Origin: Thiogranum longum
GTDB lineage: Bacteria; Pseudomonadota; Gammaproteobacteria; DSM-19610
Assembly: GCF_004339085.1 (NCBI RefSeq)
Contig: NZ_SMFX01000001.1
Location: forward strand, 2,770,573-2,834,572
Direction of reading: 5' to 3'
DNA: 64,000 nucleotides
Part shown: positions 36,536-45,511 of the stretch, one piece after another
How the letters are laid out: each line of letters opens with the position of its first letter
Position numbering within the stretch: position 1 is the first letter of the stretch
The notes under the pieces: generated by a model
Told to the model about the DNA's origin: nothing
The model's database searches: none
What the model saw: the letters and a program-made list of their open reading frames with translations, nothing else
Translations under genes and position numbers: made by a program

Positions 36536-37909
36536 ATGACACAAAAAGATATTCAAGTCGGTATTGACCCAGGAAACCAAGGCGACGGAGATACTCTACG
36601 AGATGCTTTTATCAAAGCCCAGTCCAACTTTGATGAGCTTTACAAGGTCATTCCGGTTTCTGACACTACGCTTCCTCACGACGACCCAAGCGTAGAAGGC
36701 TCAATTGCAAAAGGGCTCCAGGATGCCGGAGCTGCTGGCGGCGGAACTGTTCTTGTAGCACCGGGAGAATACCAGTGCATAAGCAACACATTAACCATAC
36801 CCTTAAATGTAATTCTCAAAGGCTCAGGACGCCGGGCAACAACAATCAAATGTTTGCACCCAAATGATGGCATAGCCATGACTAATTCCTATTCAGGAAT
36901 CGAATCCCTAAAACTTGCCATGCCAAACTACAGTAATACTAACGGTGATGGCATTAAAGTAACCGAGAGTGCAATTCACCTGAGAGACTTATTGATCTCG
37001 GGGGGAGATATCACAACTTGGGCAATAAACCTGGATGGTGTAAATCTGGCCCGTATCGAGAATGTATTACTAGGCTTTCTGGGAAGCACACTCAAACCGG
37101 ACACGTTAACCGGAAATGGCATAATCTTCCAAAACACAAGGCAAACCGAGTTACCATTTAATTATGGCGACTCAAAACTATCAAGCATTGATATATTCCT
37201 TTTCTCCAATAACACAACAGGCATCAAACTGCTTGGTCCAGACGATACCGATCTTGTAATAAATAATATTCTCATGAGCAAGGTTGAGATTCATGGAGGC
37301 GCAGTAATCAAAGCTGGCACAACCGGCATTCACTTGAGAAATGCTCGCAGGAACACACTTCTTGGGTTTGACCTGGAAGGTCTTGAAACAGGAATAATTG
37401 AAGAGCACGGCGGCACAGGCTTTAATGTACCAACAAATAATAATTATTTTGGCGCGTATGTTTTAGGTGTCACTAATAGCTATATTGAAGCAGGCGAAGT
37501 CCGGGACCGCACATTTATTGGTTGTGATGGTGTTACACCAGCGACTATCGGCGACGCTGAAGCTGTGTTTCCCAGGTCTCTGTGGATTAATAACGGAACA
37601 CTTCAAATTGGGCAGAAGGGCGGGAGATTTCAGCTGGATGATGGCGGAAGTCTAAATGGCCTCCAGCTAGACGTCAGCAGTCAGACACCAACAATACGGC
37701 CTACCAGTACAGATACAGCCGCAAAGATTAGCATGGGACTACAGGACACTACAGGTGTTGAATGTATTCCTGGAATTATCTTGCCACCACAAAACAGGGT
37801 CGCGCCAAACCCAGTCGAAGGAATGCTGATTTATTACAATGCATCCGTAGTTGGTCCACAGCCTGGTTTATACCAATATCGTGCAGGCTCATGGGTGTTC
37901 ATAGCGTAA
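36536..37909 (+). CDS. Tail-spike-like right-handed beta-helix protein
   Basis: A 457-residue protein starting at ATG 36536 after an AGGAA site. Residues 1-45 contain a GDGDTLRDAFIKAQSNFDELY block typical of head-binding or oligomerisation parts of phage tail proteins. Residues about 60-330 look like a pectate-lyase-type parallel beta-helix (GGTVLVAPGEYQ, short Ile/Leu/Asn-rich rungs, NGIIFQN). The C-terminus (GMLIYYNASVVGPQPGLYQYRAGSWVFIA) resembles tail-fibre tips. No signal peptide is seen. It is out of place among biosynthetic genes; it could be a polysaccharide lyase or hydrolase acting on the cluster product, or a phage remnant. Confidence 0.75.
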   Translation: MTQKDIQVGIDPGNQGDGDTLRDAFIKAQSNFDELYKVIPVSDTTLPHDDPSVEGSIAKGLQDAGAAGGGTVLVAPGEYQCISNTLTIPLNVILKGSGRRATTIKCLHPNDGIAMTNSYSGIESLKLAMPNYSNTNGDGIKVTESAIHLRDLLISGGDITTWAINLDGVNLARIENVLLGFLGSTLKPDTLTGNGIIFQNTRQTELPFNYGDSKLSSIDIFLFSNNTTGIKLLGPDDTDLVINNILMSKVEIHGGAVIKAGTTGIHLRNARRNTLLGFDLEGLETGIIEEHGGTGFNVPTNNNYFGAYVLGVTNSYIEAGEVRDRTFIGCDGVTPATIGDAEAVFPRSLWINNGTLQIGQKGGRFQLDDGGSLNGLQLDVSSQTPTIRPTSTDTAAKISMGLQDTTGVECIPGIILPPQNRVAPNPVEGMLIYYNASVVGPQPGLYQYRAGSWVFIA

Positions 37910-37914
37910 AATAT

Positions 37915-39036
37915 CTATCTTTGATACTGCAGTATCTTCACAGGATACCTAAGCCTTGATGTAGGCACCTCTATAAGCTTATACGAGATATGTGCCAACC
38001 CTACTGTCAGCATCAACATCAGCCAACCTCGCACTGTTGAGCCAACCTCGACTGGCAATCTCATCACCATCGATATAGCCATAGGATGAATCAGGTAAAT
38101 ACTGAAACTGACAAAGCCGAGATACCTTAGGACATTATTCTCAAATATGTTTCTCATAAGGCCTGCGCCGTTGATACAGCAAAACAGAACCAGAGCCCAG
38201 ACGACCCCATGCACAATAAACTGCCCATGCAGCATGTGAAACTGCCTTTCTCCATAATGGAGCATTGAAGCAACCGAAGGTATCAGTAAAACCAAAAATA
38301 TAATGCCAAGAATACCGCTTGTTTCGAGTACGAGCGGCATATACTTGATTTTTGACAGCGCGCACTTCTGCCAGCTGTAATGTATTAATGCTAGAACTGA
38401 GCCAGTAAGGAATACCGGTATATATGGCCATAGCCTGGAATCATTACTTTCAACCTCACTTTGTGGCCAGGCAAGTAAAAACATACTCACCAATGCTACG
38501 GTAAACAGAATCGATGGAAATAACTTCTTTTTGAATGCAATTATGTAAATAAATGCAGTAACTGGCAGGATAAAGTAATACCTGAACTCAACCATGATGC
38601 TCCAGGTAACGCCTTTACCCTGCTGCAACAGAATATGTGCCAGATACTCCTGTAAGCTCAGCGCAAAAGGGATACCAATGTCAATTTTACCTGGCCATTG
38701 CCGAATTAACCACGTGGACACCAAGCCTGCCGTGAGATACACCACATACAATGGAAATATTCTAAGGAACCTGCGATATAAATAATTAAGCAAGCTATCC
38801 TTACTGAAAGCAGACTCACTTTTTATAAGAAATGCATGGGTTAGAAGGAATGAGCTTAAAACGAAAAACAGCATGACACCGCTTTTCCCAGTTCTCGCCA
38901 TATCAAGGAATGGAATCAGAAAATACCCACCATTACTCGTATGGCTCAAAAATACTAGCATTACTGCCAAGCCCCGAAGTCCATCCAGTGCGTCCATCTG
39001 AAACTTTTTTTCGGATATATTCCTACCCTTTATCAT
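37915..39036 (-). CDS. Acyltransferase 3 (OafA/YrhL-type) membrane protein
   Basis: A 373-residue membrane O-acyltransferase with about ten helices. The N-terminal block MDALDGLRGLAVMLVFLSH carries the conserved His and Arg used in acetyl transfer, and the FFVLSSFLLTHAF segment is typical. It probably O-acetylates a sugar of the exported polymer from the periplasmic side. It begins a minus-strand block converging on the beta-helix gene, whose stop lies 6 bases away. Confidence 0.92.
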   Translation of the reverse strand: MIKGRNISEKKFQMDALDGLRGLAVMLVFLSHTSNGGYFLIPFLDMARTGKSGVMLFFVLSSFLLTHAFLIKSESAFSKDSLLNYLYRRFLRIFPLYVVYLTAGLVSTWLIRQWPGKIDIGIPFALSLQEYLAHILLQQGKGVTWSIMVEFRYYFILPVTAFIYIIAFKKKLFPSILFTVALVSMFLLAWPQSEVESNDSRLWPYIPVFLTGSVLALIHYSWQKCALSKIKYMPLVLETSGILGIIFLVLLIPSVASMLHYGERQFHMLHGQFIVHGVVWALVLFCCINGAGLMRNIFENNVLRYLGFVSFSIYLIHPMAISMVMRLPVEVGSTVRGWLMLMLTVGLAHISYKLIEVPTSRLRYPVKILQYQR

Positions 39037-39115
39037 TCATCTAGTACCAATAGTATAATTAGAACTCACTAAGTGTATTACATGGTATTGATCTCCAAGT
39101 ACTAAAATCCTTCAC

Positions 39116-40012
39116 TCAGCAGATCACTCCGATTCGCTCCATCAGTTTTCTGATTTCTCCATTAAGCACTGAAGCATCACATCTGTCTTTCCAATCATCT
39201 GCCACGCCAGAATCAATTTTCTTGTGTTTATGTATTTTCTCATCTCCAAGCCCCCACTCAAAATCATCTGTTACTGATTTGACTGGATCCAGCATACTGG
39301 GTTGTATATCTATCTGGAGCTTATTGCATAAGTCTTTCACAACAACCTCTGGATTACGCACCAGATCCTCAAAATGCACGACATGCTTTCTATCATCGCT
39401 TACTCCTGACAGATGCTTCTCAAAACAAGTATGCACTTCCTTCCAATATTCCAGCTGGGTGCGAGTTGTTATACCGAGTAGAGTCTGCACCTTGTATTTA
39501 AGAGCAAGGAAATAATATTTTAATAATGACAGCTCATTTCTGCGTTGTTTCATCTGCACTTTCTGACGATCAGTTCTCGATGCCATCACGCCCAGGGGAT
39601 GCCTGATCAACCAAATATAGAACGGCTTGATTTCCTCCAGCCTCTTTATATCATCACCCATTCGACCATAGCTGGGGCTTTTATCAACCAGTAATTTACC
39701 ACGATTCTCATGCCCGACTATTTCTCTATAAATATCAACAGTCTGCATTCCGCAAAATCTTGACTCTATAGAGCCTGTATCACTTTTCTCTCCCAGTTTT
39801 TCCATCAAAACGCACAGACTGCGTAACGCCATTGGATAGCTGTTTCTCCACTCCTCAAATGTTTTGTAGCGCAATAGATGTAATTCTGGTGGGGCGATAA
39901 TGCGTGAATGCGCACCAAGTATAACGCTGAGCAGCGTCGAGCCGGATCGTGCAGCACTGAGAACTATTATCCAACGTGAAGAAGTTCTTCCCATGTCTCT
40001 ATGATTAGTCAT
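39116..40012 (-). CDS. Sulfotransferase (4 of 5)
   Basis: A 298-residue sulfotransferase with PAPS loop VLSAARSGSTLL (residues 17-28) and 3'-phosphate block WLIRHPLGVMASR. The LLVDKSPSYGR segment is also typical. Its start overlaps the upstream hexapeptide transferase gene by 8 bases. It resembles the Sulfotransfer_3 group more than the pair at 33-35 kb, so it is not a recent copy of them. Confidence 0.88.
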   Translation of the reverse strand: MTNHRDMGRTSSRWIIVLSAARSGSTLLSVILGAHSRIIAPPELHLLRYKTFEEWRNSYPMALRSLCVLMEKLGEKSDTGSIESRFCGMQTVDIYREIVGHENRGKLLVDKSPSYGRMGDDIKRLEEIKPFYIWLIRHPLGVMASRTDRQKVQMKQRRNELSLLKYYFLALKYKVQTLLGITTRTQLEYWKEVHTCFEKHLSGVSDDRKHVVHFEDLVRNPEVVVKDLCNKLQIDIQPSMLDPVKSVTDDFEWGLGDEKIHKHKKIDSGVADDWKDRCDASVLNGEIRKLMERIGVIC

Positions 40013-40592
40013 CAGATGATTCGGAAGTTATCTCTTTTCCACGGAAATGTATAAAATCGTCACTGCCCCGATCACTGATTGTTGTTGCTGGTATGCCAGC
40101 AACAACTGCTTGGTCTGCAACATCCCTATTAACAACTGCGTTTGCTCCAATTACAACATTATCGCCTATCTCGACCGGGCCAAGTATTTTTGCTCCCGCG
40201 CCAAAATAAACACGATCGCCTATGCTTGGGAACCTACCCCCTTTACCACTGCCACCTATTGTCACCCCCTGGTGCATTGAAGCATGCTCGCCAATCCGGA
40301 TATGGTGGCCTATAATGATGTTACCCAAATGTGCAATATAAAATCCTTTTCCTATTTCTGCATACTCAGATATATCGATTGTAGTCAAAACTTCCATCAA
40401 TCGCTTTAGCGGGAAGTAGATTATGTATAGGGGTATCTTCAGCCATTTGTATTTTAACCTGACCACCCAAGCTCCAAAACGATACACAATAATTGGCCAG
40501 CTACAGGGGTATACAAAGGGTACTAACACCACAGCCCATTTTGGCCAACCTTTTCTAAAGGCATATGCATCAAGATCATCTAAAAGCCTCAT
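40005..40592 (-). CDS. Serine acetyltransferase-like hexapeptide acyltransferase
   Basis: A 195-residue left-handed beta-helix acyltransferase. The IGKGFYIAHLGNIIIGHHIRIGEH run of hexapeptide repeats and the HQGVTIGGSGKGG loop are like CysE-type enzymes. In a glycan locus it is more likely a sugar O- or N-acetyltransferase than a cysteine-synthesis enzyme. It precedes and overlaps the sulfotransferase gene at 39116. Confidence 0.85.
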   Translation of the reverse strand: MRLLDDLDAYAFRKGWPKWAVVLVPFVYPCSWPIIVYRFGAWVVRLKYKWLKIPLYIIYFPLKRLMEVLTTIDISEYAEIGKGFYIAHLGNIIIGHHIRIGEHASMHQGVTIGGSGKGGRFPSIGDRVYFGAGAKILGPVEIGDNVVIGANAVVNRDVADQAVVAGIPATTISDRGSDDFIHFRGKEITSESSDD

Positions 40593-40658
40593 TAGTAACT
40601 AACCCACCTTGTTATTTCACTTTAAATAGCCTGTAATGCAAGGACTATATATTATCAA

Positions 40659-41789
40659 TCAGGCTGATTCTGATGGCAGCATTTCTCTGTATACATCTTC
40701 CAGTTTCTTACAGACATCTTTGTTGTTAAATTCTTTTTCCACAAGTGCCCTACCATTCACTCCCATACTTCTGCTTTTTACCCTGTCACTGGACAGCGTA
40801 TACATAGCTTCTGTAAGTGCCTCCTGGTCTCCAACCTTAACCAGGAGGCCAGTGCCCCCATCACTCACCGTATCCGGGACCCCGCCTACACTCGTCGAAA
40901 CTACCGGCAAGCCTGCTTTCATTGCTTCCAATATAGTTATAGGGTGAAGCTCCCAGCTGGAGCTCAGAATAAAACAATCGCTATTAACAAGAAGCTCAGG
41001 GATATCTCTTCTTACTCCAAGAAACTTAACCTTGCCCTGAAGGCCCAATGCCTTAACTTGTTCTTCCACCTTTCCACGTAATGGCCCGTCTCCTACAAGG
41101 AGCAGTCGAGCATCAGGAACACGTTCTATCAACTCACAAAATGATCTGATCAACAACGCATGATCTTTCTGAGGATAAAATCGCCCAACGCTTATGAAAT
41201 TATATTTATCCTTCTCTTCTGTTTTATTCAAGGATGCGTCATTGAAGCTAATCCCGTTTGGTATCAGTACAATCTTTTTCTTTGTTATATGGATACGCTC
41301 CAGGAATTGATACTGGAACCTGCATATTGCAATCGCCTTGTCACAGTATCGATATAGCATGGAAATAACATTCCATACCTTATACATGTGCGACTTTCCT
41401 GGTAGTATTCGCGATGGAACAATACCAAATCCATGGAAGTGCATAAGCAAAGGAATACCAAGGTCTTTCTTGGCCAAAAGCCCTACCAAGTTTGCAAGAT
41501 CAAGATGACAGTGAAGAAGATCTGGTGGCATTTCGCGAATTAGTCTTATTATTTCCTTTTTATTTAGCAGCGACCTTAAACTCAGTGGTTTCCGGGAGAG
41601 TTTAAGAAGTGTCACACCTGTAGCAATGTACTCTGGCTCAAGCACTCCGCCTTCACCACCAAAGGCAACGACATGCTCAAACTCCTGATGATCGAATTCT
41701 CGCAACAATGCCAGGAGGTTTGTTTCTGCGCCTCCTGCACCAAGCGAGGTCAGCACATGCATAATTCGTGGCCTTGCCTGCATACTCAC
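40659..41789 (-). CDS. GT4-family glycosyltransferase
   Basis: A 376-residue GT-B enzyme. It starts IMHVLTSLGAGGAETNLLAL and has the donor site SVGRFYPQKDHALLI and the E-x7-E block WELHPITILEAMKAGLPVVS. The GTG at 41789 overlaps the upstream stop (GTGA), with an ATG at 41783 as alternative. It probably adds one sugar of the repeat unit; donor unknown. Confidence 0.92.
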   Translation of the reverse strand: MSMQARPRIMHVLTSLGAGGAETNLLALLREFDHQEFEHVVAFGGEGGVLEPEYIATGVTLLKLSRKPLSLRSLLNKKEIIRLIREMPPDLLHCHLDLANLVGLLAKKDLGIPLLMHFHGFGIVPSRILPGKSHMYKVWNVISMLYRYCDKAIAICRFQYQFLERIHITKKKIVLIPNGISFNDASLNKTEEKDKYNFISVGRFYPQKDHALLIRSFCELIERVPDARLLLVGDGPLRGKVEEQVKALGLQGKVKFLGVRRDIPELLVNSDCFILSSSWELHPITILEAMKAGLPVVSTSVGGVPDTVSDGGTGLLVKVGDQEALTEAMYTLSSDRVKSRSMGVNGRALVEKEFNNKDVCKKLEDVYREMLPSESA

Positions 41790-42904
41790 TTTAAAAGTCC
41801 AGCCATAAGCGAGAGGTACTTTTCACCTAGCACGTCTATCCGGTGATGACTTGAATAATATTCAGAGCAATTTTCACTCATTCTCGTATATAGCGCGTTA
41901 TCGTTATCCAGGCAAGCCAGATTCCTGACCATTTCTTTAAAGTCACATGCGACCATACCAAGATCATTACTCCTGATCAGGCCATCAGGATCAAAATACG
42001 ACGCTACAGGAACTCCTTTTTGCCATGCCTGAAGAAATGTATTCGGGAATCCTTCTTTAGGATCGGATGTGTTAACAAACATTTTCGCTTCATCAAAATA
42101 AACACCAACCTGACTAAATGGTACAAACCCCTTGAACGTTACGTTAGACATTTTTTTTGCCTTGGCACGAATACGTTCAAATAACGCCTGCTCACCTGAT
42201 GCAGCGCCTCCAACTATCACGAATTCCTGGCCTGGCAATTGTTCAGCCAAATCAAGGAATATGTCCGGACGCTTCCAGCTTCGCATGGTACTGACCCACA
42301 GGTTATATCTACCTCTCACATTGCAATTACCGGATTTTTCTATTACCTCACTCCACCATGCATTTGGAATAACTGTAGCGTCCATTCCGTAGTTATCTTT
42401 CAGCAACTGCCGTTGAGTATGAGTTTGCGCAACTATGAGATCTGCGCGCCTCAATCCGTAGTTATATAAGTATTTGTCCCTTCTGCTGTTTATTATAAGT
42501 CCTCCCGGGTCGAAATCCGTATCCGAACCAGAAGCAAATATATATTTTTTTCCATACTTCCTGCAAAACAATGCAAGCAGGCCAGTACTCATGGAAGCGC
42601 AACGCTGGTAGTAGACATCAGCATCCGCCTTCCTTAGTGCATTCCATATACTGATCCAGCGTGGATAGACAAATCGGACGAAAGGGACACCATCCTGTAA
42701 ATGAAACGTTTTCAATACACGAATTCCATGTAACTCCTGCTCATCCTCTTGCCCACAATCCAGAGTCACCATTGAGACTCTGTTGCCTTTAGATGCCAGA
42801 TATTTGGCTAACATTACCATTTGTACTTCGGCCCCACCTACTCTGGCTTCTTGAGTGCCTGCAAGTATTGGGTATCCTGTTAGCGCGAGAAAGCAAATGT
42901 TCAT
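41786..42904 (-). CDS. GT4-family glycosyltransferase
   Basis: A 372-residue GT-B enzyme beginning MNICFLALTGYP, with GGAEVQMVMLAKYLASKGN and the donor-domain block SDPKEGFPNTFLQAWQKGVPVA. ATG 42904 is preferred; a longer frame to 42964 would run into the wzy-like gene. It is 7 bases downstream of that gene and coupled to the next by GTGA overlap. Confidence 0.9.
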   Translation of the reverse strand: MNICFLALTGYPILAGTQEARVGGAEVQMVMLAKYLASKGNRVSMVTLDCGQEDEQELHGIRVLKTFHLQDGVPFVRFVYPRWISIWNALRKADADVYYQRCASMSTGLLALFCRKYGKKYIFASGSDTDFDPGGLIINSRRDKYLYNYGLRRADLIVAQTHTQRQLLKDNYGMDATVIPNAWWSEVIEKSGNCNVRGRYNLWVSTMRSWKRPDIFLDLAEQLPGQEFVIVGGAASGEQALFERIRAKAKKMSNVTFKGFVPFSQVGVYFDEAKMFVNTSDPKEGFPNTFLQAWQKGVPVASYFDPDGLIRSNDLGMVACDFKEMVRNLACLDNDNALYTRMSENCSEYYSSHHRIDVLGEKYLSLMAGLLK

Positions 42905-42911
42905 ACCAGCC

Positions 42912-44132
42912 TCACAACATAAAACCGAAGCCCAAAAGTATCCAGTAAGGCAAAACGAAATCAAAGCTATGCGTCAGCCCATCCAACAATATCGTGATAA
43001 GCATCGCAGCAATACCTGTATTGTATATAACAATACCCTCGGTGTTTTTTTTGGATGGCTTTAATCTTTTGAAAACACCACGTAGGCCGACCCACATCAA
43101 TGTCATAAATGCAATAAAACCTACTGCACCTGATTCCACAAGGACCTGAAAATATGTATTATGCGATTGAAGGTGTAGAGACTTATCCTTCCAACCTACG
43201 CCTCGCCCAAGTACGGGGCTTTCAGCCCACGTTTCAAAGCTGGATATAATCAGAGGTATCCTGGCTTGGGCAGAGATGTCCTCGTCCATATCCGTAAAAC
43301 GCCCTGCGACCTCTTCGCCAAGCCCGATAAATGAGGCAACACCCACCAGGATAGCTCCTGTTAACGTTATGCCAAGAACTGCCCGCATTGACATGCCCCT
43401 GAGCTTATACTGGATAAACAGGAATCCAACCAACCAGCCAGCCAAAGCACCCCTGGAAAGGCTGCTCAACAGACCGAGAAACAGTAAGCTTCCCGCAATA
43501 AACCATATGATTTTTCCAAACCGGGTCATGGCCTGATAAAACAGTACCTGAGCAGCGATGACCGATATGGCAAAATAGATCCCCATCATTGTTGAATGAC
43601 GCATTAAGCCGACGGCTCTACCCCCTTCATTAAAGAGACTCCCGTAGGAACCAAATATATTTAACCCCATCCACCCACTCATGACAGCCCCCATATTGAT
43701 GAGCCCCCATAAAGCTACGCTCAACATAAAGTATCTATATGTGCTCTCTTTTACGGGCGCCAATGATACAAGCATCGCTAATAACAGCATGCCCACGTCG
43801 CCACGATAATTTGCGAAAGGAATCCCGTTCAAGGTTCCTGATATATATACAATGAACATGTACAGCAGAATAAGCGACCAATAAAAAAACGGGAGTCTTT
43901 GTCTTTCTCTTATCCTTATTGCCACAAGTATTGCCACAAGAACAGGTGTAAGAAACGCCCTAAACAGACCAATCTGACCAATCCCTGTTATTTGCAAAAA
44001 TGCGCCCATCGAGGCAAACAAAAAGAATATGAAACCTGGTAATATTTCGGCCCTGTAGGAGGCATAGCCAATCATCAAGACGATAATAAGAATGAATACC
44101 GGGAATATTGGGTTCTGAAGATGCTCAAGCAT
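42912..44132 (-). CDS. O-antigen ligase/polymerase family (Wzy-like) membrane protein
   Basis: A 406-residue polytopic membrane protein of the Wzy_C family. The signature region RARIPLIISSFETWAESPVLGRGVGWKDK is followed by HNTYFQVLVESGAVGF, the conserved His motif in the large periplasmic loop. Placed with a flippase and glycosyltransferases, a polymerase role is more likely than ligase, but the two cannot be separated by eye. Confidence 0.88.
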   Translation of the reverse strand: MLEHLQNPIFPVFILIIVLMIGYASYRAEILPGFIFFLFASMGAFLQITGIGQIGLFRAFLTPVLVAILVAIRIRERQRLPFFYWSLILLYMFIVYISGTLNGIPFANYRGDVGMLLLAMLVSLAPVKESTYRYFMLSVALWGLINMGAVMSGWMGLNIFGSYGSLFNEGGRAVGLMRHSTMMGIYFAISVIAAQVLFYQAMTRFGKIIWFIAGSLLFLGLLSSLSRGALAGWLVGFLFIQYKLRGMSMRAVLGITLTGAILVGVASFIGLGEEVAGRFTDMDEDISAQARIPLIISSFETWAESPVLGRGVGWKDKSLHLQSHNTYFQVLVESGAVGFIAFMTLMWVGLRGVFKRLKPSKKNTEGIVIYNTGIAAMLITILLDGLTHSFDFVLPYWILLGFGFML

Positions 44133-44203
44133 TAATACGTCCTCTTAGCTGGTTTATGATGACCAGCCAAACCAGAAGTTCTTTCAAATATTACGGGCAT
44201 ACA

Positions 44204-45511
44204 CTACTCGGCACCAAGCAACTCTCTATCACGGTCATCCGATCTTGTTATCAATAACGAAATAGCGAACAGCACCATATTAGCCAAAGTAGCTGCACTT
44301 GAATACATGACCAATGAAAGTTCAGGCTCTGCATTTATGAGATATGCAACGAGGAAAACTCCCAAGCCAAGAACGCCCGTATAAAATTGTATTTTCAATA
44401 GCAGGGGCTGCCTCTTTAAAACAATAAAATTTGTTGTTGAAGGAGAAACGATAAAAACAGAAAAAAGCCATGGAACCAGTATTGATGCATATTTTCCGGA
44501 GGCTGCCCAACTCTTGCCCAACAACCAGCCAAATAGAGGCTCGCCAAAAAATGCTAGGGTCAGATATGGCACCAGACCCAGAAGGAACAGTCCCAGCGTA
44601 GCCTTAATTAATACACCGCTTATTGCATGCCCCATATTCCTGAGCTTGGCAATTCTCTGCACATATATTCTTCTCAGCGAACTACTGATTATCTCTATTG
44701 GTATTCTTGCTATTCTATTCGCCATTGCATATAACCCGACAACAGCCGGCATAAAAATAACGCCCAGAACAATCACGGGCATTTTTTGTATGAACTCTCT
44801 CAAAAATCCTGTTGGGACAGAATATACCGGAAAGTCACGATACTGATTCGCGATGTGCAGAAGCCCCTTATCTGAAGCTTTTGACACCTTGCGCATCTCA
44901 CACAAATTTACCCCGCTCAACAACATTGCGCCTTTTGCAATAAATCCGAATATTGCCCCAAACAGCAGCCCCCCTATACTCGACCCATAGACAAAGCCTA
45001 TCGCAATTCTGGGCAACCCGGTCATCAAACTAGCCATTATCTCTGATTTTCCAATAACCGGATATATTGTTTCTCTCGCACACCATGCTGATATAACCTT
45101 ATTAAATCCTATGAGCAGCACAATAAGAGGAATAGAATATATCCACACACCAATTTGCGATATGATCCCGGACTCGACACCCAGGAAGTCAACTGCAATT
45201 GAAACCACCAGCAACAAAGTACTAATCGCAAACACTGACCATAATGACAGAACTGTCAATCGCACAGCATCACTGCCACTCCTTGGTAAAACGATAGCTT
45301 GGTCATACCTAAGTGTACCGACATTACCAAACAACAACCCGAGCGAGAGAACAATAGCCATCACACCAAAGTCATCTGGCGTAAACAGGCGCGTTACAAC
45401 CGGAACAAGCGCCAGACCGATTATTTTTGCCAGGGTTGTTGACCCAATCAGCCCTATCGCATCCTTGAAAAACCCCCTGTACCTCTGGATCAGCAAATAA
45501 ACCCTATTCAC
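44204..45511 (-). CDS. Polysaccharide flippase (Wzx/RfbX-like)
   Basis: A 435-residue MATE/MOP-type membrane transporter with about twelve helices. The N-terminal IGSTTLAKIIGLALVPVVTRLFTPDDFGVMAI block is typical of lipid-linked oligosaccharide flippases. The start is a GTG at 45511, overlapping the DUF4091 gene stop by 8 bases. With the Wzy-like gene downstream it defines a Wzx/Wzy-type pathway. Confidence 0.9.
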   Translation of the reverse strand: MNRVYLLIQRYRGFFKDAIGLIGSTTLAKIIGLALVPVVTRLFTPDDFGVMAIVLSLGLLFGNVGTLRYDQAIVLPRSGSDAVRLTVLSLWSVFAISTLLLVVSIAVDFLGVESGIISQIGVWIYSIPLIVLLIGFNKVISAWCARETIYPVIGKSEIMASLMTGLPRIAIGFVYGSSIGGLLFGAIFGFIAKGAMLLSGVNLCEMRKVSKASDKGLLHIANQYRDFPVYSVPTGFLREFIQKMPVIVLGVIFMPAVVGLYAMANRIARIPIEIISSSLRRIYVQRIAKLRNMGHAISGVLIKATLGLFLLGLVPYLTLAFFGEPLFGWLLGKSWAASGKYASILVPWLFSVFIVSPSTTNFIVLKRQPLLLKIQFYTGVLGLGVFLVAYLINAEPELSLVMYSSAATLANMVLFAISLLITRSDDRDRELLGAE

